Counted from the stretch's first letter, positions 1 through 6,510 are shown. The stretch is 11,610 bases of DNA from Nitrososphaerota archaeon (GCA_021162925.1 JAGGXQ010000020.1:1-11610), one strand, 5' to 3'. Program-made: numbers and translations. The notes: generated by a model not told the origin, from the sequence alone.

Positions 1-1
1 A

Positions 2-1228
2 TGGGGGGTTACCAAGGTCCCGGAGGCGTATAGGTACCTCGGCTTCCTCGACTACTTCGTCCTCTGGTCGAGCCTCGGCATAGGGCTGCTGGTGATCGCT
101 GCCGGCTCCTTCCTCGTCCCCTACCTCAGCCTCACGGATGCGATTCTGGTGATAATCTTGGGCTCGGTCATAGGCTCCCTGCTCTTGGCGCTCGTCGGCT
201 ACGTAGGGGCCAGGCACGGTTGCACCACCATGGTCTCCTTGAGGCCGTCGTTCGGGCTCTTCGGCTCCTACCTGCCGAGCCTGCTGAACGTGATCCAGCT
301 CGTCGGCTGGGCGTCCTTCGAGATAATGATAATGGCCAGGTCGGCGAATACGCTCTCCGCCTCCCTAGGTTTCGACTCCTTCTACTTCTGGGTCGCCTTC
401 TTCACCGCGGTCGTGATCCTGATGGCCCTAGGGGGGCCGATAGTGGTCGTGAGGAAGTGGCTGGAGAAGTTCGCGGTCTGGCTTGTCTACGGGACGGCCA
501 TCTGGATCACCTACTACGTGATCTTCGTGAAGGGGATCGACCTATCGATCAAGGCCCAGGGTGGCCTGCCCTTCTGGCTCGCGGTCGATCTGGTGATAGC
601 CATGCCGATCTCCTGGGCCCCCTTGGTATCGGACTACAACAGGTTTGCAAGGGATGCAAACAAGTGTTTTCTAGGGACGTTCCTAGGGTACACGGTCTCC
701 AACACTTGGTTCTACCTCCTAGGGGCGCTCCTGGTCCTTGGGTTCAGGACCGGGGACGTGGTCTCGGCGATAGCTGGCATAGGATACGGCTGGCTCGCCC
801 TGATCCTGATACTGGTCGACGAGACGGACAACGCCTTCGCCGACGTTTACTCGGCCTCCATATCGACCCAGAACATGCTGAGGAGGGCGAAGCATTGGTG
901 GCTCGTCCTCGCGTACGGGGTAGCGTCGGGCTTGCTCGCCGCCCTCCTCCCGATGGAGCAGTACGAGGGCTTCCTCCTCTTCATAGGCTCGGTCTTCGTC
1001 CCGCTCTTCGGGGTCCTGCTGGTCGATTACGCGATCAGAGGAAAATACGGCGACGAGGAGCTGTTCGAATCCAGGTCTGGGATAGGGTTTAAGGCGATCC
1101 TGGCGTGGCTAGCCGGGGTTTCCCTCTACTTCTACATCACGAACTTCGTCCCAGATATCGGGGCATCCCTGCCGAGCCTATCCCTGGCCGCATTGATATA
1201 CTACCTGCTGAAGAGGTATCTGGGATGA
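2..1228 (+). CDS. cytX: NCS1-family permease, probable hydroxymethylpyrimidine (HMP) transporter CytX; 5' partial
   Basis: The frame is open from base 2, so the true start lies before the window and 408 C-terminal residues are visible. The protein is almost entirely hydrophobic helices (about 11-12 membrane segments). NCS1 hallmarks seen: an N-terminal stretch reading FLDYFVLWSSLGIGLLV, then RPSFGLFGSYLPSLLNVIQL (substrate-site helix region), then PISWAPLVSDYNRFARD in the middle. NCS1 proteins import nucleobases, allantoin or thiamine precursors across the cytoplasmic membrane with a cation. I choose the CytX (HMP) subgroup because of the SYLPS..LN..QLVGW and SW.PLVSDY.RF patterns, and because the next gene, overlapping by 4 bp (ATGA), is the HMP kinase/thiamine-phosphate synthase. 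Substrate is inferred, not seen; cytosine or another base is the alternative. The promoter and any thiamine-responsive control are outside the window. Confidence 0.8.
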   Translation, partial: WGVTKVPEAYRYLGFLDYFVLWSSLGIGLLVIAAGSFLVPYLSLTDAILVIILGSVIGSLLLALVGYVGARHGCTTMVSLRPSFGLFGSYLPSLLNVIQLVGWASFEIMIMARSANTLSASLGFDSFYFWVAFFTAVVILMALGGPIVVVRKWLEKFAVWLVYGTAIWITYYVIFVKGIDLSIKAQGGLPFWLAVDLVIAMPISWAPLVSDYNRFARDANKCFLGTFLGYTVSNTWFYLLGALLVLGFRTGDVVSAIAGIGYGWLALILILVDETDNAFADVYSASISTQNMLRRAKHWWLVLAYGVASGLLAALLPMEQYEGFLLFIGSVFVPLFGVLLVDYAIRGKYGDEELFESRSGIGFKAILAWLAGVSLYFYITNFVPDIGASLPSLSLAALIYYLLKRYLG

Positions 1229-2583
1229 AGCTCAAGGTAGCGATGACGATCGCGGGCTCGGACTCTGGCGGGGGCGCGGGGATAGAGGCGGACCTCAAGA
1301 CCTTCGCCGCCCTAGGGGTTCACGGAACGGTCTCGATCACCTCCATAACCGCCCAGAACACCTACGAGGTGAGGTCGATCCTAGATCTGCCGCCGAGCCT
1401 GATAAGGGATCAGATAGAGGCGGTCGCCGAGGACATGGGGATCGATGCGGCGAAGACGGGCATGCTTCACACTCGTGAGATAATAAGGGCGGTTTCGGAG
1501 GAGATCGAGAGGTGGGGCTTCCCCTTGGTCGTCGATCCCGTGATGATAGCGAAGAGCGGCGCGAGGCTCCTAGAGGAGGATGCGGTCGAGGAGCTGAAGA
1601 AAAGGCTGATCCCGCTCTCCACGGTCATCACGCCGAACCTCATGGAGGCCGAGGTCCTCTCCGGCATCAAGATAAGAGGGATCGAGGAGATGAAGCTAGC
1701 CGCGAGGCGCATATCGGAGCTCGGGGCGAAGGCGGTCGTGGTCAAGGGCGGGCACCTTAAGGAGAGGGCGGCCGACCTGCTTTACTTCGAAGGGAGGTTC
1801 AGGCTCTTCGAATCCGAAAGGATAGCCGCAAAGACCACACACGGGACCGGCTGCAGCTTCTCGGCGGCTCTAGCGGCATGCCTGGCGAAGGGTCTGGGGA
1901 TCGAGGAGTCGGTGAGGGTCTCGAAGGAGTTCATAACGGATGCGATAAGGTTCGGCGTAGAGGTGGGGAAGGGGACGATGCCCGTCAACCCGATGGCGAG
2001 GCTCTACAGGGATGCGGATAGGTTCAGGGTCATGGAGAACCTGGCTGAGGCCATAAAGCTGCTAGAAGGCTGCAAGGAGGTCTCGGAGCTGATACCCGAG
2101 GTACAGAGCAACCTGGTGATGGCGACCGTGAACCCGACCGGGTTCTGGGACGTGGTCGGGATAGACGGTAGGCTCGTGAGGCTTAGGGACGGAGTTAAGG
2201 CTTCGTCGTGCCCGTCCTTCGGGGCCTCCAGGCACGTAGCGAGCGCCGTGCTCGTTGCCAACAAGCACGATCCGGAGGTCAGGGCGGCCATGAACCTGAA
2301 GTACTCGAAGAGGCTGATAGAGCTCATGAAAGGAGAGGGGATGAGTGTGTCGGGCTACGATAGGAGCAAGGAGCCGAAGGAGGTGAAGGAGGTAGAGGGG
2401 AGGAGCATACCCTGGGGGACCGAGGAGGCGATAAGGGCGGCGGGGAGGGTCCCGGATGCGATATACCACACGGGCGATTGGGGGAAGGAGCCGATGGTCA
2501 TGCTCTTCGGCAGGGATGCGGTCGACGTCGCGAAGAAGGTGATAGGGCTCGCCAGGAAGCTCAAGGGCCTAGAGCTTGGATGA
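1225..2583 (+). CDS. thiDN: Bifunctional HMP/HMP-phosphate kinase and thiamine-phosphate synthase (ThiD-ThiN fusion)
   Basis: 452 aa from ATG at 1225; this start overlaps the permease stop as ATGA, implying translational coupling. Residues 1-255 are ThiD, a ribokinase-fold kinase: MTIAGSDSGGGAGI (7-20) binds HMP, VDPVM (103-107) is typical, and HGTGC (206-210) is the anion hole/catalytic loop. Residues about 265-450 are ThiN, the archaeal alternative to ThiE. It joins HMP-pyrophosphate to thiazole phosphate, giving thiamine phosphate. ThiN marks seen: a P.FGASRHVA segment (330-339) with the conserved Arg336-His337 pair, M.L.YS.. (356-361), and TGDWGKEPM near 416-424. No DNA-binding domain is fused, so this is the enzyme form and not the ThiR repressor form of ThiN. 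The gene ends convergent with, and overlapping by 15 bp, the MFS gene. A frame-compatible ATG at 1105 is rejected because it lies deep inside the permease. Confidence 0.95.
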   Translation: MKLKVAMTIAGSDSGGGAGIEADLKTFAALGVHGTVSITSITAQNTYEVRSILDLPPSLIRDQIEAVAEDMGIDAAKTGMLHTREIIRAVSEEIERWGFPLVVDPVMIAKSGARLLEEDAVEELKKRLIPLSTVITPNLMEAEVLSGIKIRGIEEMKLAARRISELGAKAVVVKGGHLKERAADLLYFEGRFRLFESERIAAKTTHGTGCSFSAALAACLAKGLGIEESVRVSKEFITDAIRFGVEVGKGTMPVNPMARLYRDADRFRVMENLAEAIKLLEGCKEVSELIPEVQSNLVMATVNPTGFWDVVGIDGRLVRLRDGVKASSCPSFGASRHVASAVLVANKHDPEVRAAMNLKYSKRLIELMKGEGMSVSGYDRSKEPKEVKEVEGRSIPWGTEEAIRAAGRVPDAIYHTGDWGKEPMVMLFGRDAVDVAKKVIGLARKLKGLELG

Positions 2584-3657
2584 GACCACGAGGCCAGCTA
2601 CGGCCAGGATCGCGGCTATGTACATGCTCCACACCATCCCCGTCAGCTGGGCCACCGCGCCTCCGAAGAAAGGGCCCAAGGCCCTGGAGCCGCTGATCAC
2701 CGAGCCGAGGACCCCGGTCGACGTGGCCTTCTCCACGTTTCTTTCGAGCAGGTATATGAGCGAACCCACGTAAAGGCAGCTCCACGACATCGCAATTACG
2801 AGCTGGATGGGTATGGCCTCGACGTACCAGGATGCGAACGAGAACGACGTGAAAGCCACCGCCGAGAGTATCAGGCCGGCCCTCACGATCCAGCGCTCGT
2901 CGACCCTTTCGCTCATCCTCCCGACGAGCTCCATGAATGGGAACTGGGCGAGCTCGTTCGCGGCGTATATGACCCCTATCCAGAACTCGTTCGCCCCGAT
3001 CTTCGTGAGGAAGATCGGGAAGAGTATCCAGACCCCCCAGGCCCCCAGGTTCCTGAGGAAGTAAGCCAGGTAGACCGAGTAGTTCTTCTTTATCAGCTCG
3101 AGGGGGAAGAGGGGGACCTTCACCACCTCTGCCCTCCTCTCCCCCATCCCCAGGGATATGAATAGCCCGGCCACGGATAGGATTGCGCCCATGAGGAATA
3201 TGAGCCCGTAGTCCCCTATCAGGCCGGCGGCGATGCTCCCCAAACCCCACCCCAAGGCGCCGAAGCCGCTCATCCTCCCTATCTCCCTCTTGTACCTCTC
3301 GAACCCGGATACGTAGGCGACCAGGGGGCCGGATGATATGCCTATGGAGAAGCCGACGAACCCCTGGATCAGGAGCATGGATACGAAGTCGCGCATGAGC
3401 AGCTGGGATGCGTAGGCTATCGAAGAGACCAGGAACCCGAGCTCGATGAAGAGCTTCCTCCTCCCCATCATGTCCGAGAGCCTCCCGAACAAGTAGTAGG
3501 AGAGGAACATGGAGAGGCCGTAGGCGACGCCTATCAGGCCTATCTCGAAGTAAGGGATGCCGAACTCGTCGGCTATGACCGGTATGAAGAGCCAGGAGGA
3601 CATCATCGCGGCCTTCGAGAGGAGCTGGATGGCGTAGACCCTGACGGATTCGTCCAT
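2569..3657 (-). CDS. Major facilitator superfamily (MFS) transporter, substrate unknown
   Basis: 362 aa, ATG at 3657 placed about 28 nt from a TATA box, so probably leaderless. The protein has about 10-12 hydrophobic helices in two halves split by a basic/polar loop near residues 180-195 (GERRAEVVKVPLFPLELIKK). MFS motif A, GRLSDMMGRR, is at residues 58-67 in the loop between helices 2 and 3, and a partial echo (GRMSERVDERW) occurs at the matching place in the second half. It is short for the superfamily (usually 390-450 aa), with compact loops. It is transcribed alone, toward thiDN, and the last 15 bp of the two genes overlap. Subfamily and cargo cannot be told from the sequence; an efflux or sugar/drug-type carrier is possible. 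An equally long open frame on the same strand (2561-3664) gives an Arg/Gly/Pro-rich non-membrane sequence and is a shadow. Confidence 0.85.
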   Translation of the reverse strand: MDESVRVYAIQLLSKAAMMSSWLFIPVIADEFGIPYFEIGLIGVAYGLSMFLSYYLFGRLSDMMGRRKLFIELGFLVSSIAYASQLLMRDFVSMLLIQGFVGFSIGISSGPLVAYVSGFERYKREIGRMSGFGALGWGLGSIAAGLIGDYGLIFLMGAILSVAGLFISLGMGERRAEVVKVPLFPLELIKKNYSVYLAYFLRNLGAWGVWILFPIFLTKIGANEFWIGVIYAANELAQFPFMELVGRMSERVDERWIVRAGLILSAVAFTSFSFASWYVEAIPIQLVIAMSWSCLYVGSLIYLLERNVEKATSTGVLGSVISGSRALGPFFGGAVAQLTGMVWSMYIAAILAVAGLVVSSKL

Positions 3658-3680
3658 GCCGCACGGATCACCAATTCAGG

Positions 3681-3690
3681 ATATATAAGG
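3681..3690 (-). promoter_or_regulatory. TATA box for the MFS transporter gene
   Basis: On the minus strand this reads CCTTATATAT, centred about 28 nt before the ATG at 3657. That is the spacing expected for an archaeal TATA box feeding a leaderless transcript. No Shine-Dalgarno motif stands before the ATG, which fits. Confidence 0.6.
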
Positions 3691-3853
3691 CGACCCTTGA
3701 GGGAAGGGGTTTATCCGCCGAACGGTTTCATGCCTATGTATGCAGGAAAGAAGCCCGAGATTAAAGCTACGGCATGGTGCTTGCCTATATTACTCGCAAA
3801 TATGGAGCAGAGGTGGATCACCACGATAACGCCACCGTAGGGTCATATCCTAG

Positions 3854-4021
3854 GTCTGGGCAGATTTAGACCTTTCAATTCCCTCTATATGGGACTTTCT
3901 CGAACTGTCTGAAATTAAGAGGTTGAACAAGAGGATAGACGAAATTGGGTTGCGATTAGAAGAATTAGAGAGGGACAGGGTTCATAAGCTAATTGCCTCC
4001 GAGGCTAAGAAAGATAGCTAA
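3854..4021 (+). pseudogene. Coiled-coil ORF remnant, possible 3' end of a small broken gene
   Basis: The frame is open between TAG at 3851 and TAA at 4019-4021 and encodes 55 residues with no ATG; the only alternative start is TTG at 3923. The product begins with a patch containing DLSIPSIWDFLEL, then LSEIKRLNKRIDEIGLRL and LEELERDRVHKLI. It has regular hydrophobic spacing and alternating Lys/Arg and Glu, as in a short coiled coil. Such charged helical tails are common in small archaeal antitoxin-like proteins, but I cannot assign a family. It is convergent with the PIN gene, with 5 bp between stop codons. It may instead be non-coding, or the C-terminal part of the frame-disrupted sequence that begins near 3730. 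Confidence 0.3.
3876..3902 (+). repeat. Left copy of a diverged 27-bp direct repeat flanking the PIN/YwgA genes
   Basis: 22 of 27 positions match the copy at 5082-5108; the exact shared core is CCTCTATATG. Four of the five differences are transitions. The copy lies inside the coiled-coil ORF remnant. It may be a relic boundary of an inserted segment or a partial duplication of the remnant gene. Chance similarity in AT-rich DNA is not excluded. Confidence 0.35.
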
Positions 4022-4026
4022 GTGGA

Positions 4027-4569
4027 TTAGGGAAAAGAACCCTGGTGGCTGAAGGGATCGTTGGTTACTACAAATCCCTTTCTATCACGTAAGTTTTCCT
4101 TCCTGACATCGGTCACTATTTTACTTCCTATCATCTTATTGTCGAATGTGAGCAAACCCTTGCTTTCTTTATCGGCCATACTATAGGCCAGGATGAGTAC
4201 ATCCGTAGGGTCGATCTTTCTGTCCTTCTTTAGTCTACTAACGAGGTCAGTGAACCTTCCGAGCCGACCCCGATCCAACCTGTAGATTTCGAACTCGTTC
4301 TTTTCGATTATACTTTTTAAAATCTCCAAATCCTCTAAATTTACCCCAGCAGTTGACTTGTTCATGCTAACTGTTATTAGCTCACCGAGCGATATTTCAG
4401 AAATCCTCATCTTATATCCCTTATATTTCAGTCTGTTTATTACCTCATAAGCCTGAACCGTTTGGTCGTTCCTTACATTTTTATTGTGTTGGAGATAGCT
4501 TATAAGGTAAGAAGTGTCCAAATGAAAATAGCGATTCTTATCCTTCTTCTTATTCTTCTTCCGATCCAA
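4027..4569 (-). CDS. PIN-domain protein, VapC-like putative ribonuclease
   Basis: 180 aa. The start is TTG at 4569, one base after the stop of the upstream gene. The first in-frame ATG would delete strand 1 and the first catalytic Asp, and an upstream in-frame stop at 4576-4578 rules out a longer form. PIN-fold acidic residues seen: D18 in YFHLDTSYL, E63 in ISLGEL, D120/D123 in IDPTDVLILA, and D143 in LLTFDNKM. These would bind the metal ions for RNA cleavage. The family includes VapC toxins and rRNA-processing nucleases. The N-terminus is very lysine-rich (MDRKKNKKKDKNR) and the C-terminus extends about 35 residues past the core. The gene is AT-richer than its surroundings and is probably co-transcribed with the YwgA-like gene, not with a recognisable VapB. 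A toxin role is inference from family and gene order. Confidence 0.75.
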   Translation of the reverse strand: MDRKKNKKKDKNRYFHLDTSYLISYLQHNKNVRNDQTVQAYEVINRLKYKGYKMRISEISLGELITVSMNKSTAGVNLEDLEILKSIIEKNEFEIYRLDRGRLGRFTDLVSRLKKDRKIDPTDVLILAYSMADKESKGLLTFDNKMIGSKIVTDVRKENLRDRKGFVVTNDPFSHQGSFP

Positions 4570-4570
4570 T

Positions 4571-5017
4571 TTAGTTTATAAGAGATTTCTCTTTTAGCTC
4601 CCTGAATATCCTCTTGAATTCCTTTTCGCCGACCCAGGGCTTCGAGAGCGTCAGGATGGAGTACACCTCCTTCGGCTTCGATCTGGGGTACGCCTCCTTT
4701 ATCCACAGGATACTCGAAGCTATCTCCAGCCATCTTGGGTCGTGGGAGGCGAACCATTTCACGATCTCCACGTCCGCCCCTTCGACGGGCTCTGGCTCTA
4801 CGCCCTCCAGGCGGTAGTAGTCGGAAGCGAGCTCCGGGGAATACGGCCCCCTCAGATACATGTTAAAGTCATACTTCCTGAAAGACTTTACCTTCAAATG
4901 TTTTAGCAACAAGACGGCCTTTTGTAACTTTAACCTGTCCTCTAGGTTATCAGGGTCCTTTATACCGCTCGGTGAGAGACCCAAAAGTTTGACGAGCCAA
5001 ACCAAGTGCCCAAGCAT
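4571..5017 (-). CDS. YwgA/Panacea-like (GPYS-motif) protein, possible antitoxin partner of the PIN protein
   Basis: 148 aa, ATG at 5017. An N-terminal helical part carries RLKLQKAVLLLKHL (28-41). It is followed by YDFNMYLRGPYSPELASDYY (49-68), the LQK...LL / F..Y..GPYS.EL..D signature of the YwgA group and the related Panacea/DUF4065 (SocA-like) fold. A helical C-terminal half follows, including WLEIASSILWIKEAYP. No catalytic residues are evident and no membrane segment is clear. The stop is one base before the TTG start of the PIN gene, so the two are surely one transcript and probably translationally coupled. Panacea domains are known antitoxin modules paired with many toxin types, so an antitoxin or regulatory role is a reasonable inference, not shown here. 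Family membership is recognised by motif only. Confidence 0.6.
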   Translation of the reverse strand: MLGHLVWLVKLLGLSPSGIKDPDNLEDRLKLQKAVLLLKHLKVKSFRKYDFNMYLRGPYSPELASDYYRLEGVEPEPVEGADVEIVKWFASHDPRWLEIASSILWIKEAYPRSKPKEVYSILTLSKPWVGEKEFKRIFRELKEKSLIN

Positions 5018-5037
5018 CTAAGACACCAATAGTAGTG

Positions 5038-5060
5038 AAAAAATTTACGGTTTTATAAAC
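5038..5060 (-). promoter_or_regulatory. Promoter region of the YwgA-like/PIN operon
   Basis: Two TATA-like elements precede the ATG at 5017 on the minus strand. GTTTATAAAA (5051-5060) would give a leader of about 12 nt containing GGTGT (5023-5027), a possible weak Shine-Dalgarno. GTAAATTTTTT (about 5038-5048) would give a leaderless message. I cannot choose between them from the sequence alone. Confidence 0.45.
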
Positions 5061-5081
5061 ATTGTGCTCTTTTTCTACTTA

Positions 5082-5108
5082 CAATTTCCTCTATATGAGA
5101 TTTTCTTC
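5082..5108 (+). repeat. Right copy of a diverged 27-bp direct repeat flanking the PIN/YwgA genes
   Basis: Matches 3876-3902 at 22 of 27 positions in the same orientation. It lies 36 bp from the encoded CCA end of the tRNA-Arg gene and outside any gene. In the frame matching the left copy it carries a TGA where the left copy has TGG, so it is not coding there. See the left copy for alternatives. Confidence 0.35.
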
Positions 5109-5143
5109 TGGAACCCGGTTTTTCGGCTTCTGATAACTATATG

Positions 5144-5221
5144 TGGCGGGCTCGGTGGGATTCGAACCCACGACCTACAGCTTAGGAGGCTGCCGCGCTA
5201 TCCATGCTGCGCCACGAGCCC
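5144..5221 (-). tRNA. tRNA-Arg (anticodon CCU), CCA encoded
   Basis: On the minus strand a full cloverleaf folds with no intron. The acceptor stem is GGGCTCG / CGAGCCC, the D arm is GCGC with loop AGCATGGATA, and the anticodon stem is GCAGC / GCTGT (one G-U pair). The anticodon loop is CTCCTAA with anticodon CCT at 5184-5186, the variable loop has 5 nt, and the T arm is GTGGG-TTCGAAT-CCCAC. Discriminator G at 5147 is followed by a genomic CCA (5144-5146). The body is 75 nt before CCA. It decodes AGG, which is the dominant arginine codon in the neighbouring genes. It lies directly downstream of the HMG-CoA reductase gene on the same strand, with its own putative TATA box. Confidence 0.97.
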
Positions 5222-5243
5222 GTTGATCGAAGGGTTGGATGAG

Positions 5244-5252
5244 CCTAAAAAG
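5244..5252 (-). promoter_or_regulatory. Probable TATA box of tRNA-Arg, overlapping the HMG-CoA reductase stop codon
   Basis: Minus strand CTTTTTAGG, centred about 27 nt before the tRNA 5' end. It includes the TAG stop of the upstream gene (5245-5247). The T-run could also help end the upstream transcript. Position is the main support; the match to a TATA consensus is only fair. Confidence 0.4.
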
Positions 5253-6510
5253 TTTTTTCCGATAGCTCTTCGAGCAGCTCCTTCGCCCTGCTGAAGCTCA
5301 CCCTCCCCTCCTCCACCATCCGCTCCGCTATCCTGTCGATAAGCTCCCCCTTCGCCCCCGCCGAGACGGCCAGGTTCCTCGCGTGGAGCTTCATGTGCCC
5401 CCTCTGTATCCCCTCGCTCACCAAAGCCCTGAGGGCCGAGAAGTTCTGGGCCAGGCCTACGGATGCCATAACCTCGGCGAGCTCCCTTGAGCTCTTCACG
5501 CCCAGGATCTTCAGACATATCTCCGCTATCGGGTTCGCCCTTATCGAGCCCCCGACGATCCCGACGGCCAAGGGTAGCTCTATGCTGCCTACCAGATCGC
5601 CCTCCGAGTTCACCTCCCACCTCGTAAGTGGCTTGTATCCCCCCAGGCTAGCGTAGGCGTGCGCCCCAGCTTCCAGGGCCCTGGTGTCCTGCCCCGTCGC
5701 CATGGCGACGGCTACGATGCCGTTCATGATCCCCTTGTTATGGGTCGCGCACCTGTAGGGATCGCATCTGGCGAACTCGTAAGCGTCCAGTATGCCTTGA
5801 ATGACCTCCTCGCCGACGAGCTCCTTGGGGAATACGGCGTAGGCCCTCGCCATCCTCAGGTCCGAAAGGTTCGAGAGTATCCTGAGCAGGGCCCTTCCGC
5901 CAGTAGCCCTCTCGATCATCGGCGCGACGGCCTCCGCCATCGAGTTCACGACGTTCGCACCCATCGCATCCCTCACGTCGATCAGCAGCTCGACCACCAA
6001 CATTTCGCCCCTCCTAGTCTCCAAGAGCTTGACCCTGAGGTCCTTCGCCCCTCCCCCAAGCTTCGGCAGGGTCTTGCTCTGCTCGTTCGCCTTCTTCAGT
6101 ATCTCTTCCTTCAGCTTCAGGACCTCGACCTTCCCCCTCCACGCATCCTTCAGGCCAACGACCTGGACCTGGCCTATCATCACGGGCTCATCGGCCCAGG
6201 CCCTGAACCCCCCGCCTTCCCTGGCGATCTTCGCGCCTTTGCTCGCAGCAGCCACGACCGAAGGCTCCTCTATCGCCATCGGTATCAGGTAGTCCCTGCC
6301 GTTTATCATGAAGTTCGTGGCTATCCCCAAAGGGTAGGTGATCCCGCCTATCACGTTCTCGATCATCTTATCCGCCCTCTCGATGCTCAGGGCGGACATG
6401 CTCTTCAGGAGCTCGACCTCCTCTTCGGTTAGGCCCGAGAACTCCTTCACGAGCTTCAGCCTTTCGTCGACGCCGAGCTTGTAGAAGCCAGGTATCCTAG
6501 AGCTCTTCAT
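5245..6510 (-). CDS. hmgA: Hydroxymethylglutaryl-CoA reductase, class II type
   Basis: 421 aa, ATG at 6510. It interconverts HMG-CoA and mevalonate with NAD(P)H; in archaea mevalonate feeds isoprenoid lipid synthesis. Class II marks: N-terminal SRIPGFYKL (4-12), EEPSVVAAAS (81-90) with the catalytic Glu, and DAMGANVVN (181-189). HNKGIMNG (257-264) supplies catalytic Lys259, GQDTRA (273-278) supplies Asp275, and GIQRGHMKLHARN (367-379) supplies the catalytic His372. The Lys-to-Asp spacing of 16 equals that of the Pseudomonas mevalonii enzyme. Length is typical (about 420-430). No membrane segments are seen, so it is cytosolic. The start overlaps the end of apt by 14 bp, so it is probably co-transcribed and translated by coupling. 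Class II enzymes are the usual bacterial form, but a few archaeal lineages use them. Whether it acts biosynthetically or degradatively cannot be read from sequence; the mevalonate route is the likelier role in an archaeon. Confidence 0.95.
   Translation of the reverse strand: MKSSRIPGFYKLGVDERLKLVKEFSGLTEEEVELLKSMSALSIERADKMIENVIGGITYPLGIATNFMINGRDYLIPMAIEEPSVVAAASKGAKIAREGGGFRAWADEPVMIGQVQVVGLKDAWRGKVEVLKLKEEILKKANEQSKTLPKLGGGAKDLRVKLLETRRGEMLVVELLIDVRDAMGANVVNSMAEAVAPMIERATGGRALLRILSNLSDLRMARAYAVFPKELVGEEVIQGILDAYEFARCDPYRCATHNKGIMNGIVAVAMATGQDTRALEAGAHAYASLGGYKPLTRWEVNSEGDLVGSIELPLAVGIVGGSIRANPIAEICLKILGVKSSRELAEVMASVGLAQNFSALRALVSEGIQRGHMKLHARNLAVSAGAKGELIDRIAERMVEEGRVSFSRAKELLEELSEKTF

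Larger units (their letters stand above)
3691..4026 (+). other. Gene-poor AT-richer interval with short interrupted open frames
   Basis: No intact recognisable gene is seen here. Three short plus-strand open stretches follow each other in three different frames. From ATG 3730 a 36-codon frame begins MPMYAGKKPEIKATA. From about 3765 a second frame contains MVLAYITRKYGAEV (ATG 3774) and ends at a TAG at 3867. From 3854 a third frame runs to 4021. The order is compatible with one small gene broken by two frameshifts, but I recognise no family, so decay is only a suggestion. The minus strand is closed by stops in all frames near 3980-4020. Base composition is nearer to that of the PIN gene that follows than to the GC-rich genes to the left. 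Confidence 0.4.

Noticed and set aside
220-1092. A 290-codon plus-strand open frame inside the permease gene
   Set aside because: Arg/Pro/Gly-rich composition without domain signatures; entirely within the NCS1 permease in another frame.
1105-1224. A longer N-terminus for ThiDN from ATG 1105
   Set aside because: It would overlap the permease by about 120 bp with unrelated residues; the family N-terminus begins at ATG 1225.
2561-3664. A 367-codon open frame on the minus strand in a different frame from the MFS gene
   Set aside because: Its product is Arg/Gly/Pro/His-rich with no membrane helices or motif, while the other frame encodes a clear MFS protein with motif A. It is a GC-rich shadow.
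5144-5221. The tRNA gene as an attachment site for an integrated element
   Set aside because: No second copy of the tRNA 3' end and no integrase gene are present in the window.
5659-6432. A 257-codon plus-strand open frame antisense to HMG-CoA reductase
   Set aside because: Composition typical of antisense of a GC-rich gene; the reductase on the other strand has all catalytic residues.
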